Positions 12,743 through 23,960 are shown, counted from the stretch's first letter. The stretch: 64,000 nt of DNA from Phascolarctos cinereus (GCF_002099425.1 NW_018343969.1:2194001-2258000); one strand, 5' to 3'. A program made the numbers and translations. Notes: generated from the letters alone by a model not told the origin.

Positions 12743-12743
12743 C
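12573..12743. repeat. Compound (TA)n/(CA)n microsatellite
   Basis: Alternating TATA and CACA blocks, with an uninterrupted CA run at about 12674-12732 (some 29 units). The long purine-pyrimidine alternation explains the open frames on both strands, which are not genes. Confidence 0.95.
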
Positions 12744-12950
12744 TCATTTCATCTTTCCAACTATCCTGAGGACAGTATTCTTATTTGATTCATTGAAAAC
12801 AAAAACAAACAAAAAAAACAAGAGTGAGGCAGTGAGAAGTTAAGTGATTTACCAACGGTCAAACAGCAATGAAGTTTCTGAGCCAAGAGTCAGACTCAGG
12901 TGTGTAGACTCCAAAATCCAGTGATTTTTTTTCCCATGCTGTTTTCTCAA
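12744..12950 (-). repeat. MIR SINE
   Basis: Reverse MIR: ccaactatcctgaggacagt, gaagttaagtgatttacca, and a head at ccatgctgttt. The CA microsatellite abuts its tail side. Confidence 0.65.
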
Positions 12951-12999
12951 ATACATGATGCCACCACAGTTATGACCAAGGTAATTATAATTGAAAAAA

Positions 13000-13235
13000 C
13001 AAATATTTGCAAAGTAATTCATAACAACCCTATGAGGGAGATAGTGAAAGTATAATCCACATTTCATAACTGAGGAAGCTTCACAATACTATTCTCCCCA
13101 TTTTATGGTTGAGAACAATGAATTTCAGAAAGAATAAGTGATTTGGCTAGAGCCACACAGCTTGGTAAGAATGAGAACCACTAGACAAACCTTTCTGGTT
13201 TAAGACTAGACTCTTTCCTCAATACAAATCTCTCA
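13000..13235 (-). repeat. MIR SINE
   Basis: Reverse MIR: tttgcaaagtaattcataac, aaccctatgagggagatag, ccccattttatggttgagaa and gagccacacagcttggtaag. Confidence 0.65.
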
Positions 13236-13515
13236 TTTCATATGATACCACCCATGGTTGAGGTTCTGAACAAAGTACTAGGCTTGCATGATAAACTTCA
13301 GAACATATTAATATTTTTTGGAAAAAAATCATTCAGTATTGACATCAGCATTCTAGTGTTGCATATCAAAGGACTGAGGCATTAACTGCCAAAGGGCAGT
13401 TAAATACCTAACCACATATCAAAAGTTATAAGATTTATCCACATGTTGCATTCCATTGACTTTTGGCTCTTCCTATTGCTGAAATGCCTTCCAGATGTCA
13501 TCATTCCTGTTATAT
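13236..13515. other. Unassigned sequence
   Basis: No repeat or coding signal recognised. Confidence 0.35.
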
Positions 13516-13566
13516 AACATACGTATATACATACATATGTGTGTGTGTGTATATATATATATGTAC

Positions 13567-13617
<51 letters not shown>

Positions 13618-13640
13618 TCTATATCTATATGTATATACAA
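13516..13640. repeat. Compound (TG)n(TA)n(GA)n microsatellite
   Basis: TG run, then TA runs, then a GA run at about 13592-13616. The open frame across it is repeat-encoded. Confidence 0.95.
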
Positions 13641-14440
13641 TGTTTAGTGTTTAAGCTAATCCTTCAAGATGAAAGTTTAAGATTTTGCCCTACATTTATT
13701 TTGAGCTTCATACTAAGGAATATAAAAGCAAAGAATTTGCTTTCCTGAATTTTTATGATACCTTGATGTGTTTTCACTCTTTTATGATTGCAAAGGTTAC
13801 ATAGAAACCCAGAAATTCTATAATTCTACTTTATTTCAGCTATACCAATAGAAAGCAATAAAAAATCATGTTCATATAAAATGGGAAATAAAATAGAGAG
13901 AACATTAAAAATTGGTGTTATACAAAATAAAAAGTCAAAGCATTACTATTCATTCACCTTATGCACTATAAACCACAGCTTCGGTTTACTATCATTTAAT
14001 CACAGTAATATTTTATGATCTGGTACCCAGAGCCCAGTGTTAGATAAAAAAACAAATAGGTTGCCCTGATTATATATTTACACTGCCTGTATCTACTCTT
14101 CCCAAAGGTGATGTGAGCATTTGTTATGTTTACCTCAGATATATGGGAGTAATGTTTTATTGTTATTTTTCTTATTATTCTATTTCATTAAATTACTTTG
14201 GGACTTTTAAGAGAGAAGGGAGGCAAAAATAAATAGGTCATCCTTTTAAAGACAGAGAATGACACATAGATCAAGTCTAATAGAGATAAGCTTTTCAGGG
14301 AAAGAGAATTTGAATACTTGGACAATTTCCTTCATTTCTCTTTTATCCTGCTTACATTTCTCATGTGGAAAGAATCAACAGTTGCTGTTCACACTTTAAA
14401 TTTTTTTCTTTTGAAAATTGTTCAAAAATCTAAAATTTTT
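13641..14440. other. Unassigned AT-rich sequence
   Basis: Nothing recognised. Confidence 0.4.
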
Positions 14441-14450
14441 ATCAATAAAT

Positions 14451-14701
14451 ATTTGCTCAGTCATTTTTTCAGTTGTGTTTGACTCTTTGTGACCCCATTT
14501 TGGGTTTTCATGACAAACCACTGGAGTGGATTGTCATTTTCTTCTCCAGCACATTTTACAGATGATGAACTGAGGCAAACAGGGTTAAGTGACTTGCCCA
14601 GGCTCACACAGCTAAAAAGTATCTGAGGACAGATTTGAACTCAGGAAGATGTCTTCCTGACTCCAGCCAGGCACTCTATCCACTGCACTGCCTAGCTTCC
14701 C
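14451..14701 (-). repeat. Mar1 CORE-SINE
   Basis: Reverse Mar1 with gaccccattttgggttttc, ttgtcattttcttctccagc and a head at ctgcctagcttccc. Flanked by atcaataaat at 14441-14450 and 14702-14711, a perfect 10-bp target duplication. Confidence 0.9.
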
Positions 14702-14825
14702 ATCAATAAATGTTATATAAAATTAATATACACCTTATTTTTTTCTAATATGGTACTTCTATAAAGCAATGACTGTGGTTAAGCAATCAATAATAATTTT
14801 TTGTAAAGTTTTATGTGCCCAAAGT

Positions 14826-15045
14826 AGAGATAGCATGGTATAGAGCTCAAGTCAGGAGGACTTGAAAATGGGTTCAAAGCTTATTGCTAACACTTAATAA
14901 CTACATGGACACAATCAAGGCACTTAACCTCTATGGCCCCAGGGAATTCTCTAAGCCTGAATTATAGACAAGTTGCTAGAAAAGTTTTGCACAGTGGAAG
15001 TTCCTCAGTGGAATGAAACCACAAGGTCCATCTAAACAAAGGAAC
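14826..15045 (+). repeat. tRNA-derived SINE with alternative tail
   Basis: MIR-like head (gatagcatggtatagagctc) but a different 3' half: a gaattctctaagcctgaatt block, an agacaagttgctagaaaag block and a terminal caaggtccatc region. This tail type recurs at 19618, 35588 and 37378. I do not know its formal name. Confidence 0.6.
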
Positions 15046-15275
15046 AAACTGTAGGTGATAGTGGATAGAGTGCTGGGCCTGGAGTCAGGAGGACCAGACT
15101 GTAAATCTAGCCTCAGAAACATTAATTATGTTACCCTCTAGGCTGGTGAGCCTCATTTACAAAATGAGGAAAATAATAGCACCTATCTCCCAGGGTTATT
15201 GTGAAGATAAAATGAAATCACATTTGTAAAAACACTTTGAAACCTTAAAGTACTAGATAAATGATAACTATTTAT
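15046..15275 (+). repeat. MIR SINE
   Basis: Plus MIR: gtggatagagtgctgggcct, ggagtcaggaggaccag, atctcccagggttattgtga, ending in agataaatgataactattta. Confidence 0.85.
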
Positions 15276-15281
15276 TATTAC

Positions 15282-15343
15282 TACCACTGCCACCACTACC
15301 ACTACCACTACCACTACCACTACCACTACCACTACTACTACTA
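15282..15343. repeat. (ACC)n/(ACT)n microsatellite
   Basis: About 20 trinucleotide units, ACC-type then ACT-type, immediately after the 3' end of a MIR copy, as if grown from the SINE tail. Confidence 0.95.
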
Positions 15344-16680
15344 AATTGACAGATTAATGTTTTCCCCATATGAATATGTGAGCTTCTACAGGATAAATTG
15401 TTAAATATTCTTTTTCACCAAAGTGACAACATCCTAGAAAGTCAAATCAGCAAATATTTATTTTTACAATTATTTGCCTAAGCCGAATGCATATCCATAT
15501 TCATTAGAAAGAATACATATTAGGAAGAATAAAAGGAATAGCTCTTAACCTTAGCCAGCTTATAGTCTTATTAAGTTGAGAGAAGATAAACTAAATAGAA
15601 TAAGACTTTTTTTTTAAACACAATCAACAAGGGTATTTGTTTCGCTTCACTATGGTTGTTTGTTACAAGGTTGGTTTTTTTTTGTTTTGGAGAGTCAGTG
15701 TGAGGAGGAAAAACATATAGCTGAATAAAAAAAATAGACACATATGTATGCATATGTGTACACATGCGCATATGTACGATGTACATACATAATTATATCT
15801 ATAAATATGTATGTGTATACATATATGTATTGGTCTCTTACCAGTCATATGCACAAATTATACTAAATTACATTAAGCTCTGATCTCCAAAACAGAGAAT
15901 TTACTCACTTTCTATTGAATCAAACCATCCCTATGTCATGAAAACAATCAATTAATTGAATTAAACAATAAGTCTATCCAGGAGAAAAAAAATGTCAAAT
16001 CTGTTGTGATACTACAAGGATCGTGTAAATCAATCAAAACAAATAGCCCATTTGTTTAGTCCAGACAGTTCTAGTTTTGTCATGATTGCTAATTGTTATT
16101 AACAAATATCTGAAACAGAAATAACAATAATGTCTCATCCCAGTATTCAGCCTGTATGCCCTAGTATATTTTAGTAGTGTTTTTTTTCCTGAACTAGAGA
16201 AAAAACCCAAAAACTTTTCACTCTGACACTGCCTTTGCTTCTAGGAGAAGCCTTTTAATCATGTTTCCACTTTCCCCGCTCCGGGATGGTGTAAACCAAA
16301 CAGTAACCCATGAGGGAAAGTACAAGAAGGGCTCAGAGTGCTCACTCATTTGAGAGATGAGATGAGGACAGGCAAGAGTTGAGTAGGAGGACACAGTAAA
16401 GAGGCTGCATTATTTAGTTTCCATTGTGATAAATTCCCAGAATGCCAGACACATCCATGATAAAATATCAATAGAAACAGGCCTCTCTGAAGCAAAATAT
16501 CAATGATTAAACCCCCCACCAAAAAAAACCCCAATCATGACCCATACAACTACTCTGTTCCATTAGTAGTTATGTCAGCTGACTATGCTATTGACACTCA
16601 TGAATTATAGCTTTCATAAATGTGAAAATGTCAAAGGGTAGCTTAAATATGTCTTCTTTCTAGAGTGAGTTTGTATTTAG
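15344..16680. other. Unassigned sequence
   Basis: Contains a TATG/CATA-rich patch at about 15735-15835. Open frames through it are low complexity. No gene or repeat family recognised. Confidence 0.4.
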
Positions 16681-16862
16681 GAGACATGGTATAGTGCCTT
16701 AGGGCTGAAAGTCCTGGATTTTAGAAGCAGTGACCTTGGCTAAGTCATATAACATCTCTGAACCTTAATTTTCTCATGTCTAAAATGGGCAATAATTCAC
16801 ACATATCTCAAACAGTTCTGAGTTTTAAATGAAAAATACATAAAAGCTCTATAGAAATGAGT
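16681..16862 (+). repeat. MIR SINE
   Basis: Plus MIR: agacatggtatagtgcctta, ttttctcatgtctaaaatgg, ending with aaaagctctatagaaatga. Confidence 0.7.
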
Positions 16863-16883
16863 TTTTTATTCATTTTATTTTGC

Positions 16884-17120
16884 TTTTTTTGAAACTGAAT
16901 TCCCCCTCTCACCTAGGCTGGAAGTGCAGTGACTACTCACTTACCCAATTTCACTACTTATTGCAAAGAAGTTCTGGCCCTCTCATGGGGGTTTACCATA
17001 TTGGTGTTGGAGTTACTGTGTAAATCCAGTTAGCTATTGCAGCCCAAAAATATCAAGGTACAGAGATCAAGTGATCTACCAGCCTCAGTCTTCCCAGAAG
17101 CAGATTTTAGAGGCAACATG
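16884..17120 (-). pseudogene. RN7SL-like: 7SL (SRP) RNA pseudogene with internal deletion
   Basis: 7SL is the RNA scaffold of the signal recognition particle. Read on the minus strand, this segment follows 7SL from near its 5' end (gaggctggtagatcacttga corresponds to gaggctggaggatcgcttga) through the Alu domain and the ccaatatggt block. It then skips about 70 bases of the S domain and resumes through the 3' Alu-domain strand (cactgcacttccagcctagg). Poly-T at 16883-16889 on the plus strand fits a reverse-orientation poly(A) tail. This is a LINE-type retrocopy of a cellular RNA, not a working gene: it has many substitutions and no upstream promoter I can see. The alternative, a named 7SL-derived SINE, would need other copies; I see none in this window. 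Confidence 0.75.
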
Positions 17121-17184
17121 AGTTATTATTTTGTGTGCAGTTTTAACCTGTATATTATAAATACATATACACATGTGTGTGTGT
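17121..17184. other. Short spacer with TA/TG repeats
   Basis: AT-rich spacer ending in atacacatgtgtgtgtgtct, between the 7SL copy and the RTE LINE. Confidence 0.6.
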
Positions 17185-17829
17185 CTCTCCTGAGGACCCT
17201 TATACAGGCCATGAAGCAACAGTTAGAACAGAACATGGAACAACTGATAGGAAAAGGAGTATGAGAAGGCTGTATGTTGTCACCTTATTTATTTAACTTA
17301 CATGCAGAGTATATCATGTGAAATGTCAGGCTGGATGAATCAAAATCTGGAATTAAGGCTGCCAGGAGAAATATCAACAATTTCAGATATGGAGATGACA
17401 CCACTCTGATGGCAGAAAGTGAAAAGGAACTAAGAAGCCTCTTGATGACAGTGAAAGAGAAGAGTATGAAAGTTGGCTTGAAGCTTAACATAAAAAATAC
17501 TAAGATCTTGGCAAGTGGTCCTATCACCTCCTGGTAAATGAGGCAAAAGAAATGGAAGCCGTGTCAGATTTTATATTCTCAGGCTCAAAGATCAACTGCA
17601 GATGATGACTGCAGCCATGAAGTTAAAAGACACTTGCTTCTTGGAAGGAAAGCTATGGCAAGTCTAGACAACATACTAAAAAGCAGAGACATCATCTTGC
17701 CCACAAAGGTACATATAGTCAAAGCTATGCTTTTCTAGTAGGAATGTATGGCTATGAGCATTGGACTATAAGGAAAGCTGAGCACCACAGAATCAATGCT
17801 TTTGAATTGTGGTGCTGGAGAAGACTTTT
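17185..17829 (+). mobile_element. BovB-like RTE LINE, RT domain (left part)
   Basis: Degenerate ORF2 of an RTE-clade LINE. Joined across small breaks, the translation gives IGKGV, LSPYLFNLHAEYIM, RNINNFRYGDDTTLMAESEK, VGLKLNIKNTKILASGPITSW, CSHEVKRHLLLGRKAMASLD and RINAFELWCWRRL. These are landmark segments of BovB reverse transcriptase and its C-terminal region. The catalytic box reads YGDD where BovB has YADD. The 5' two-thirds of the element is missing. The right end is the first copy of a 15-bp duplication; the LINE resumes at 19254. Confidence 0.9.
17815..17829. repeat. Target-site duplication, left copy
   Basis: ctggagaagactttt, identical to 19254-19268. It brackets the KAT8 retrocopy and lies inside the BovB-like LINE. 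Confidence 0.9.
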
Positions 17830-19253
<1,424 letters not shown>

Positions 19254-19268
19254 CTGGAGAAGACTTTT
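19254..19268. repeat. Target-site duplication, right copy
   Basis: ctggagaagactttt, a perfect match to 17815-17829. Removing the insert plus one copy restores a continuous LINE reading CWRRLFDSPWDSK. Confidence 0.9.
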
Positions 19269-19575
19269 GATAGTCCCTGGGATAGCAAAGCGATCAAATC
19301 AGTCAATAATTAAAGAAATTAATTCAGGGTTTTACTGGAAGATCAACTACTGAAGCTGAAGCTTAAATACTTTGGCCACATGAGAAGACAGGACTCATTG
19401 TAAAAGACTGAAAGATTGAGAGCAAAAGGGAAAGGAGAAGGCAGAGGATGAAATGGATATATTGTGTCATGGAAACAATGAACATGAACTTGTACTTTCA
19501 GAAATACTGGAGGGATGGAAGTGCTTTATTTCATGGGGTCACGAAGATTTGGACACAATTGAACAATGTGCATGC
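19254..19575 (+). mobile_element. BovB-like RTE LINE, 3' end (right part)
   Basis: Continues the LINE split by the KAT8 copy: DSPWDSKAIKSVNN, then LLKLKLKYFGHMRRQDSL, then the 3' end tcatggggtcacgaaga and a degenerate gacacaattgaacaat. The terminus matches the tail of Mar1 SINEs in this window. Confidence 0.88.
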
Positions 19576-19617
19576 ATGTGCATGTATATGTATACGTACA
19601 CACACATACATACATGA
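19576..19617. repeat. TG/CA-rich simple repeat at LINE tail
   Basis: catgcatgtgcatgtatatg followed by CACATACATA units, directly after the RTE 3' end. Confidence 0.7.
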
Positions 19618-19830
19618 ATATGAGAAGTCGAATGATGTAGTTGATAGTGAGATGGCCCTGGAGTCAGGAAGACCTGAATTCAAGAGCTACTTCCTAAAAA
19701 TATTGACTCTGTGACCATAAGTAAGTCACTTAACATCTCAGTGCTCTGGGCAAATCTGTAAGAATCCAAGTTATTGACAAGTTAGTTGTTGATTTGCAAC
19801 TGGAAGGGAGTTTCCATGCCAGGTTTTCCA
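19618..19830 (+). repeat. tRNA-derived SINE with alternative tail
   Basis: MIR-like head (tggccctggagtcaggaaga, cctgaattcaagagctactt), then acatctcagtgctctgggca and a tail near gaagggagtttcc. Same family as 14826-15045. Confidence 0.65.
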
Positions 19831-20141
19831 GCAATTGAACTACAGCTCCCAACAAAATAAAAACATATAAAAAGCAAGTAAAAATGTATGCTTATGCACT
19901 TGTAAGGAGATTTATTGGAGTGCTTGATCAAGCTAATCAGTTCCCCAGTTAAACTAATGAGGTGTAAGAGTATGGGGTTTGGTTGGAAGCATCTGAGCTT
20001 CCCCAAGGTGTGTAGGCTTGCCTACTGGCACCCTGTTGATTGGGTTTCAGAGATCAGGGCTGCCTCCAAGATGACTGGCTGACTGATACTCAGGAGGACA
20101 TGTCGTTGTCCTACAAATTGCCCCATCTTCATGGTTGTCAT
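19831..20141. other. Unassigned sequence
   Basis: Nothing recognised beyond a minus-strand chance frame. Confidence 0.35.
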
Positions 20142-20395
20142 CAACGTTGTTGTTGTTGAATCATGCAGTCTTTCCTAACTCTTCATGACCTGATTTGGGG
20201 TTTTCTTGATAAAGATACTGGAAGTGGTTTGTCATTTTCTTCTCCAGAACATTTTACTGATGAGGAAACTTAGGCAAACAGGGTTAAGTGACTTACCCAG
20301 GGTCATATTGACAGCAAATGCCTGAGGCTGGATTTAAACTCAGGTCCTCCTGATTTCAGGCCCAGCACTCTATCCACTGTGACACTTAGCTGTCC
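20142..20395 (-). repeat. Mar1 CORE-SINE
   Basis: Reverse Mar1: gttgttgttgttgaatcatg, ttggggttttcttgataaag, tgatgaggaaacttaggcaa, ending gacacttagctgtcc. Confidence 0.9.
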
Positions 20396-20767
20396 TACAT
20401 GGTCCATAAAAGTGAACTAATAAATCAAGTCTTTCTGGCTCATTTACTTTTCAAGATTCCTTCTTTACCTCTTCTCTTGTCCCTTCTTCCAAAGAATAGA
20501 AGCAAGGGGCAGATGGATATTTCCTTCATCCTCTATCCTTAACCCAAAAGTAAGTTGATGATGACTTGGAGTGGTAACTTATGTGATCTCTGAAAGGGTA
20601 GGTCATAGGATGATGTTGTGAAGTCACAATGCATATAAAATATTTTGTGGCCCTATATAAATATAACTAGTCTATATAAATATCATGAGTCATATAATTT
20701 CCTTTATTATATTACTATTAATGATATTTTCCCCTTAGAATGTAAACCCAAAGAGTAGGACCTATGG
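20396..20767. other. Unassigned sequence
   Basis: No repeat or gene recognised. Confidence 0.35.
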
Positions 20768-20867
20768 AGGTCATGTGGTACTGTGGAATAAGTCCTGGAT
20801 TTAGTCAGAAAAGCCTGATTCAAATCACTACTCTGTAAATAATGAACTGTGTGACCTTAGGAAATAC
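20768..20867 (+). repeat. MIR SINE 5' half
   Basis: gtcatgtggtactgtggaat through actgtgtgaccttaggaaat. It runs straight into a CA microsatellite. Confidence 0.65.
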
Positions 20868-20881
20868 ACACACACACACAC

Positions 20882-20927
<46 letters not shown>

Positions 20928-20932
20928 ACATC
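20868..20932. repeat. (CA)n microsatellite
   Basis: About 30 CA units with single-base interruptions (a CG near 20886 and a TA near 20922), beginning inside a MIR copy. Confidence 0.95.
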
Positions 20933-20937
20933 TATGA

Positions 20938-21290
20938 GAAGCCAAATGGTATAGCTGATAGAGAGATAGATGGCCCTGGAATCAGGAAGAACTGGGATTC
21001 AAGACTGACTTTTTTTTTTTGCTTTTAGGCAATTTGGGTTAAGTGACTTGCCCAGGGTCACACAGCTAGTAAGTGTCAAGTGTTTGTTCTGAGGCCGGAT
21101 TTGAACTCAGCTCCTCCTGACTTCAGGGCCGGTGCTCTATCCACTGTGCCACCTAGCTGCCCCTCAAGACTGACTTCTTAAAAATATTGGGTTCAATGGG
21201 TTTCAGTTTCATTTTGTATAAAATGGGAGGGATGGACAGGTGGTCCCTAAAATGCCTTTCCAAATCTATGATCCTGTGCTTAGCCTTAAG
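20938..21290 (+). repeat. MIR-type SINE interrupted by a younger SINE
   Basis: The left part (20938-21011) reads gccaaatggtatagctgata and tggccctggaatcaggaaga. The right part (21164-21290) resumes with ttcagtttcattttgtataa and a tail at ctttccaaatctatgatcc. Confidence 0.7.
21012..21163 (-). repeat. Marsupial SINE (MIR-related short type), clean insertion
   Basis: Begins with a poly-T run on the plus strand, then ggttaagtgacttgcccagg, gtcacacagctagtaagtgt, ggccggatttgaactcagct and ccactgtgccacctagctgc. Flanked by perfect 13-bp duplications tcaagactgactt (20999-21011 and 21164-21176). Good preservation and retained CpGs suggest a relatively recent insertion. Confidence 0.88.
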
Positions 21291-21384
21291 AAAATATTTT
21301 ATATTGTACTGATCACAGTATTTTATATGCTTGATGTTCAAATATTAAAAACAGTTTTGATAGCGGTGACGAGGATACATTAGA

Positions 21385-21550
21385 ATTAGGTACATAACTT
21401 GTAGTTATGGGACCTGGGTTTGAATTAATCCTGGCTCAAACACTTAATAGCTGAGTGGCCTTGGTTTGGATGATCTTGTGTTTTTTCAACTATAAAATAA
21501 GGGGATTAGGCTAGAAGTCTTTTAAAATCCGTTCCTGTTCTAAACATCTG
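21385..21550 (+). repeat. THER1/MIR-type SINE
   Basis: gggacctgggtttgaattaa, cttaatagctgagtggcctt, ataaggggattaggctagaa, ending ccgttcctgttctaaacatc. Confidence 0.7.
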
Positions 21551-21839
21551 TTGTCGTTTAGTAAACCGTTCGGAATGTGTGATGGAGGGTCCGCTGCCCC
21601 ACACACTTCAGAGCAGGCACAGATATCCCAAGACTTCTTCTACTGACTGTGATGATACTTTTATTTGGCTGCTGGACCAAAGCTCCATGGATATGTTAAA
21701 AGGCAGTCCTCTCCCCTCAGGCCCCTCTTTCCTACTGGCCTTTAGGTATAAGGATGACTAATCTCTGGAGAGTCAGTGGTTGGAGGCCACACCTCTCTTT
21801 CCTCAATCAGGTCACAGTTCTCTGAATGTATAACCTAGG
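21551..21839. other. Unassigned, moderately GC-rich segment
   Basis: Contains four CpGs within about 35 bases near 21554-21591, unusual here. A 60-codon plus frame (21579-21761) has no recognisable domain. Confidence 0.35.
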
Positions 21840-22052
21840 CAAGCCTGTGTCCAGCCTCAGAAACTTGCTAGCTATGTGACCCTGGGCAAATCACTTCTCT
21901 TTGCTTCACTTTCCTCAACTATAAAATGGGGATAATAATAAGTAGCTCCTACCTCACAAGGTGATAATAATCAATTAAGATGAGATAATATTTGTAAAAA
22001 AAAAAGTATTTGGCATAGTGTCTGGCATATAGTAGATGCCATATAAATGCTT
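21840..22052 (+). repeat. MIR SINE with full 3' end
   Basis: tgtgaccctgggcaaatcac, tataaaatggggataataat, cctacctcacaaggtgataa, and the terminus tagtgtctggcatatagtag. Confidence 0.85.
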
Positions 22053-22245
22053 TTCTTCTTCCTTTCCTTACCCTCTTTCCCCTTTGTTTTTCCTACCCTT
22101 CCCTTCCTTTCCCTTCCATACTCTTCCCTTCCCTTCTCTACCCTTTCATTCTCTAATCTTCTTTCCTTTTCTTTCACTATCCTTCCCTTCTCTTCTGTTC
22201 CCTTCCTTTTCTTCTCTTCCTTATCCTTTCCTACCCCTTGTCTTT
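22053..22245. repeat. Polypyrimidine (TTCCC)n-like tract
   Basis: About 190 bases almost purely C and T on the plus strand, built from ccttccctt-type units, starting at the tail of a MIR copy. Overlapping frames rich in Pro/Ser/Phe or Arg/Lys/Glu are artefacts of the tract. Confidence 0.92.
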
Positions 22246-22654
22246 GATAAGCCATCACTTGTTTGCATCTTTTTTCTTTTGGTACAGGGTCTTGTGAGAT
22301 CTGGAATAGCAGCTGGCATCTTCCTTTCTTCTTAGGCAAGATATTGCCAAGCAACAAGAGATTGGTCATTGGAGAATTTTCAGTACCAACAGTAGCAGTA
22401 GGAGGTCCACCGACAAAAAAAAAATGTCCATAGGGAAAGAAACTAATGAGAAAAAAGGGCGAACTTGGTGTTGATTGGGTTGCTCTTAGTGGAGGTGAGA
22501 TATAAGATAGCTAATGATATTGCAGTTACAGAAGTTTTAATGAGGGGGGAAATCTTTTTTTCACATTTGTTTCCTAGAAATGTTACATAATGAATAGGTT
22601 AGTGAAAATTTGTTAGAGTTTAACAATAAGAAATGTCTCCACAAATGTGAGAGT
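22246..22654. other. Unassigned sequence
   Basis: No repeat or gene recognised. Confidence 0.35.
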
Positions 22655-22915
22655 AATGAAGGATCTCAGAGGCCAGCCCAACCAACCTATTTTGTAGTTG
22701 TTAGCAATTTTTCTTTGATATTGAGAACTCTTAAGAAGGAGCCCCTTTCTACAAAGAAGATGGGCAACTTTTAATTTTAGGAAGTTAGGTGGAGCACTAA
22801 GAAATAAAATATCATGCTCAGTCACAAACCCAGTATGAATGAGAGGGTGGACTTGAACTCAGGTTTTCCTGACACAAAAGCTTGCCCTCCAAAAATTATG
22901 CCAACCTGCCTTTCC
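22655..22915 (-). repeat. THER1/MIR-type SINE, diverged
   Basis: aaggatctcagaggccagcc at the tail side, then ggacttgaactcaggttttc and tgccaacctgcctttc at the head. Confidence 0.5.
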
Positions 22916-23460
22916 TAAACCCCTTTTCACATTAAAAGATACCTACAAAATGATATTCAGTAGAAACTGGGGGGTGGAGGTGGGGATGGGGAACAGCCAC
23001 TGAATTCTATAGCTTGAGGGAAAAAACGAAATCAGATAAAAAGCTGGTTCAATAGGGGCACAGGCACAAATACTGCTTTGAATCACAACCTGAATGTATC
23101 ACCAGCAATCACATATGCACACCACATGAATAGGTGAAAGAAATGATTGTGGAAAGGGTGCTGACAATCCTGTGTCTATAACAAAATCACTCCAACATAA
23201 ATTTCTGCATCTGTTATGTATTTAATGCTTTCTTTTTTTAACTACTAGCTTTCAAGGTACTTAGGCAGATCAGCATATGTGACTAAAAGAGTTTGACCTC
23301 TATATTCAACTTCTCAATGCTCACTGGGCATCTGTATCAGGATTCTATGAGCTATGAACCACAAATGTAATTTTACTTAGTTTTCATCCCTGAAATCCAA
23401 AGTATTGGTTTTATACTGAACTAATGATGATGAAAACAAGCACATGTTTTCCAGGTGAAC
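22916..23460. other. Unassigned sequence
   Basis: Nothing recognised. Includes a G-rich patch (gggggtggaggtggggatgg) at about 22971-22990. Confidence 0.35.
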
Positions 23461-23960
23461 AGGTAGTGTAGTGCAGAGAATGTTGCATTTGAAATCAAGA
23501 AGACCGAAGTTTGAATCCTGCCGTGTGTATTTATTGACTGCATGACCCTGTACAAGCTACTTAAAGTATCTCAGCCTCAGTTTCCTCATCTATAAAATGG
23601 GATAACAGCCTATCCACCCCTGGATTTGATGGTAGAACAAAATGAGGTAATAATAACAAAATCAGCCAACATTTATGTAGTATCTGCTATAAAATTGTTA
23701 TCTTATTTGATCCTCACAACAACCCTGGGAGGTTGGTACTATTATTTTCCCCATCTTACTGATGAGAAAACTGAGGCAAACTGAAGTTAAATGACTTGCC
23801 CAGGGTCATATCACTAGTAAGTGTCTGAGACTGGATTTGAACTCAAGTCTTCCTGACTCTAGGCTTGGATCTCTATCCATTTTACCACCTTCCTGCTAAA
23901 ACAGGTAAAATTTGCTGCAAACTTCAAGCAAAATGCTAGCTATTGTTATTATTATTATAC
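23461..23960 (+). repeat. MIR SINE split by another MIR
   Basis: The left part (23461-23654) runs from aggtagtgtagtgcagagaa through tttcctcatctataaaatgg. The right part (23903-23960) resumes with aaatgctagctattgttatt, the MIR 3' end. Confidence 0.8.
23655..23900 (-). repeat. MIR SINE nested in a MIR
   Basis: Reverse MIR: acaacaaccctgggaggttg, tgatgagaaaactgaggcaa, gacttgcccagggtcatatc, ending in accaccttcctgc. Confidence 0.85.

Noticed and set aside
12508-12769. Long overlapping open frames rich in Val/Cys, Thr/His or Tyr/Ile
   Set aside because: They lie wholly in a TA/CA microsatellite and are products of dinucleotide periodicity.
22036-22369. Lys/Arg/Glu-rich 132-codon minus frame
   Set aside because: Created by the polypurine strand of the C/T tract.
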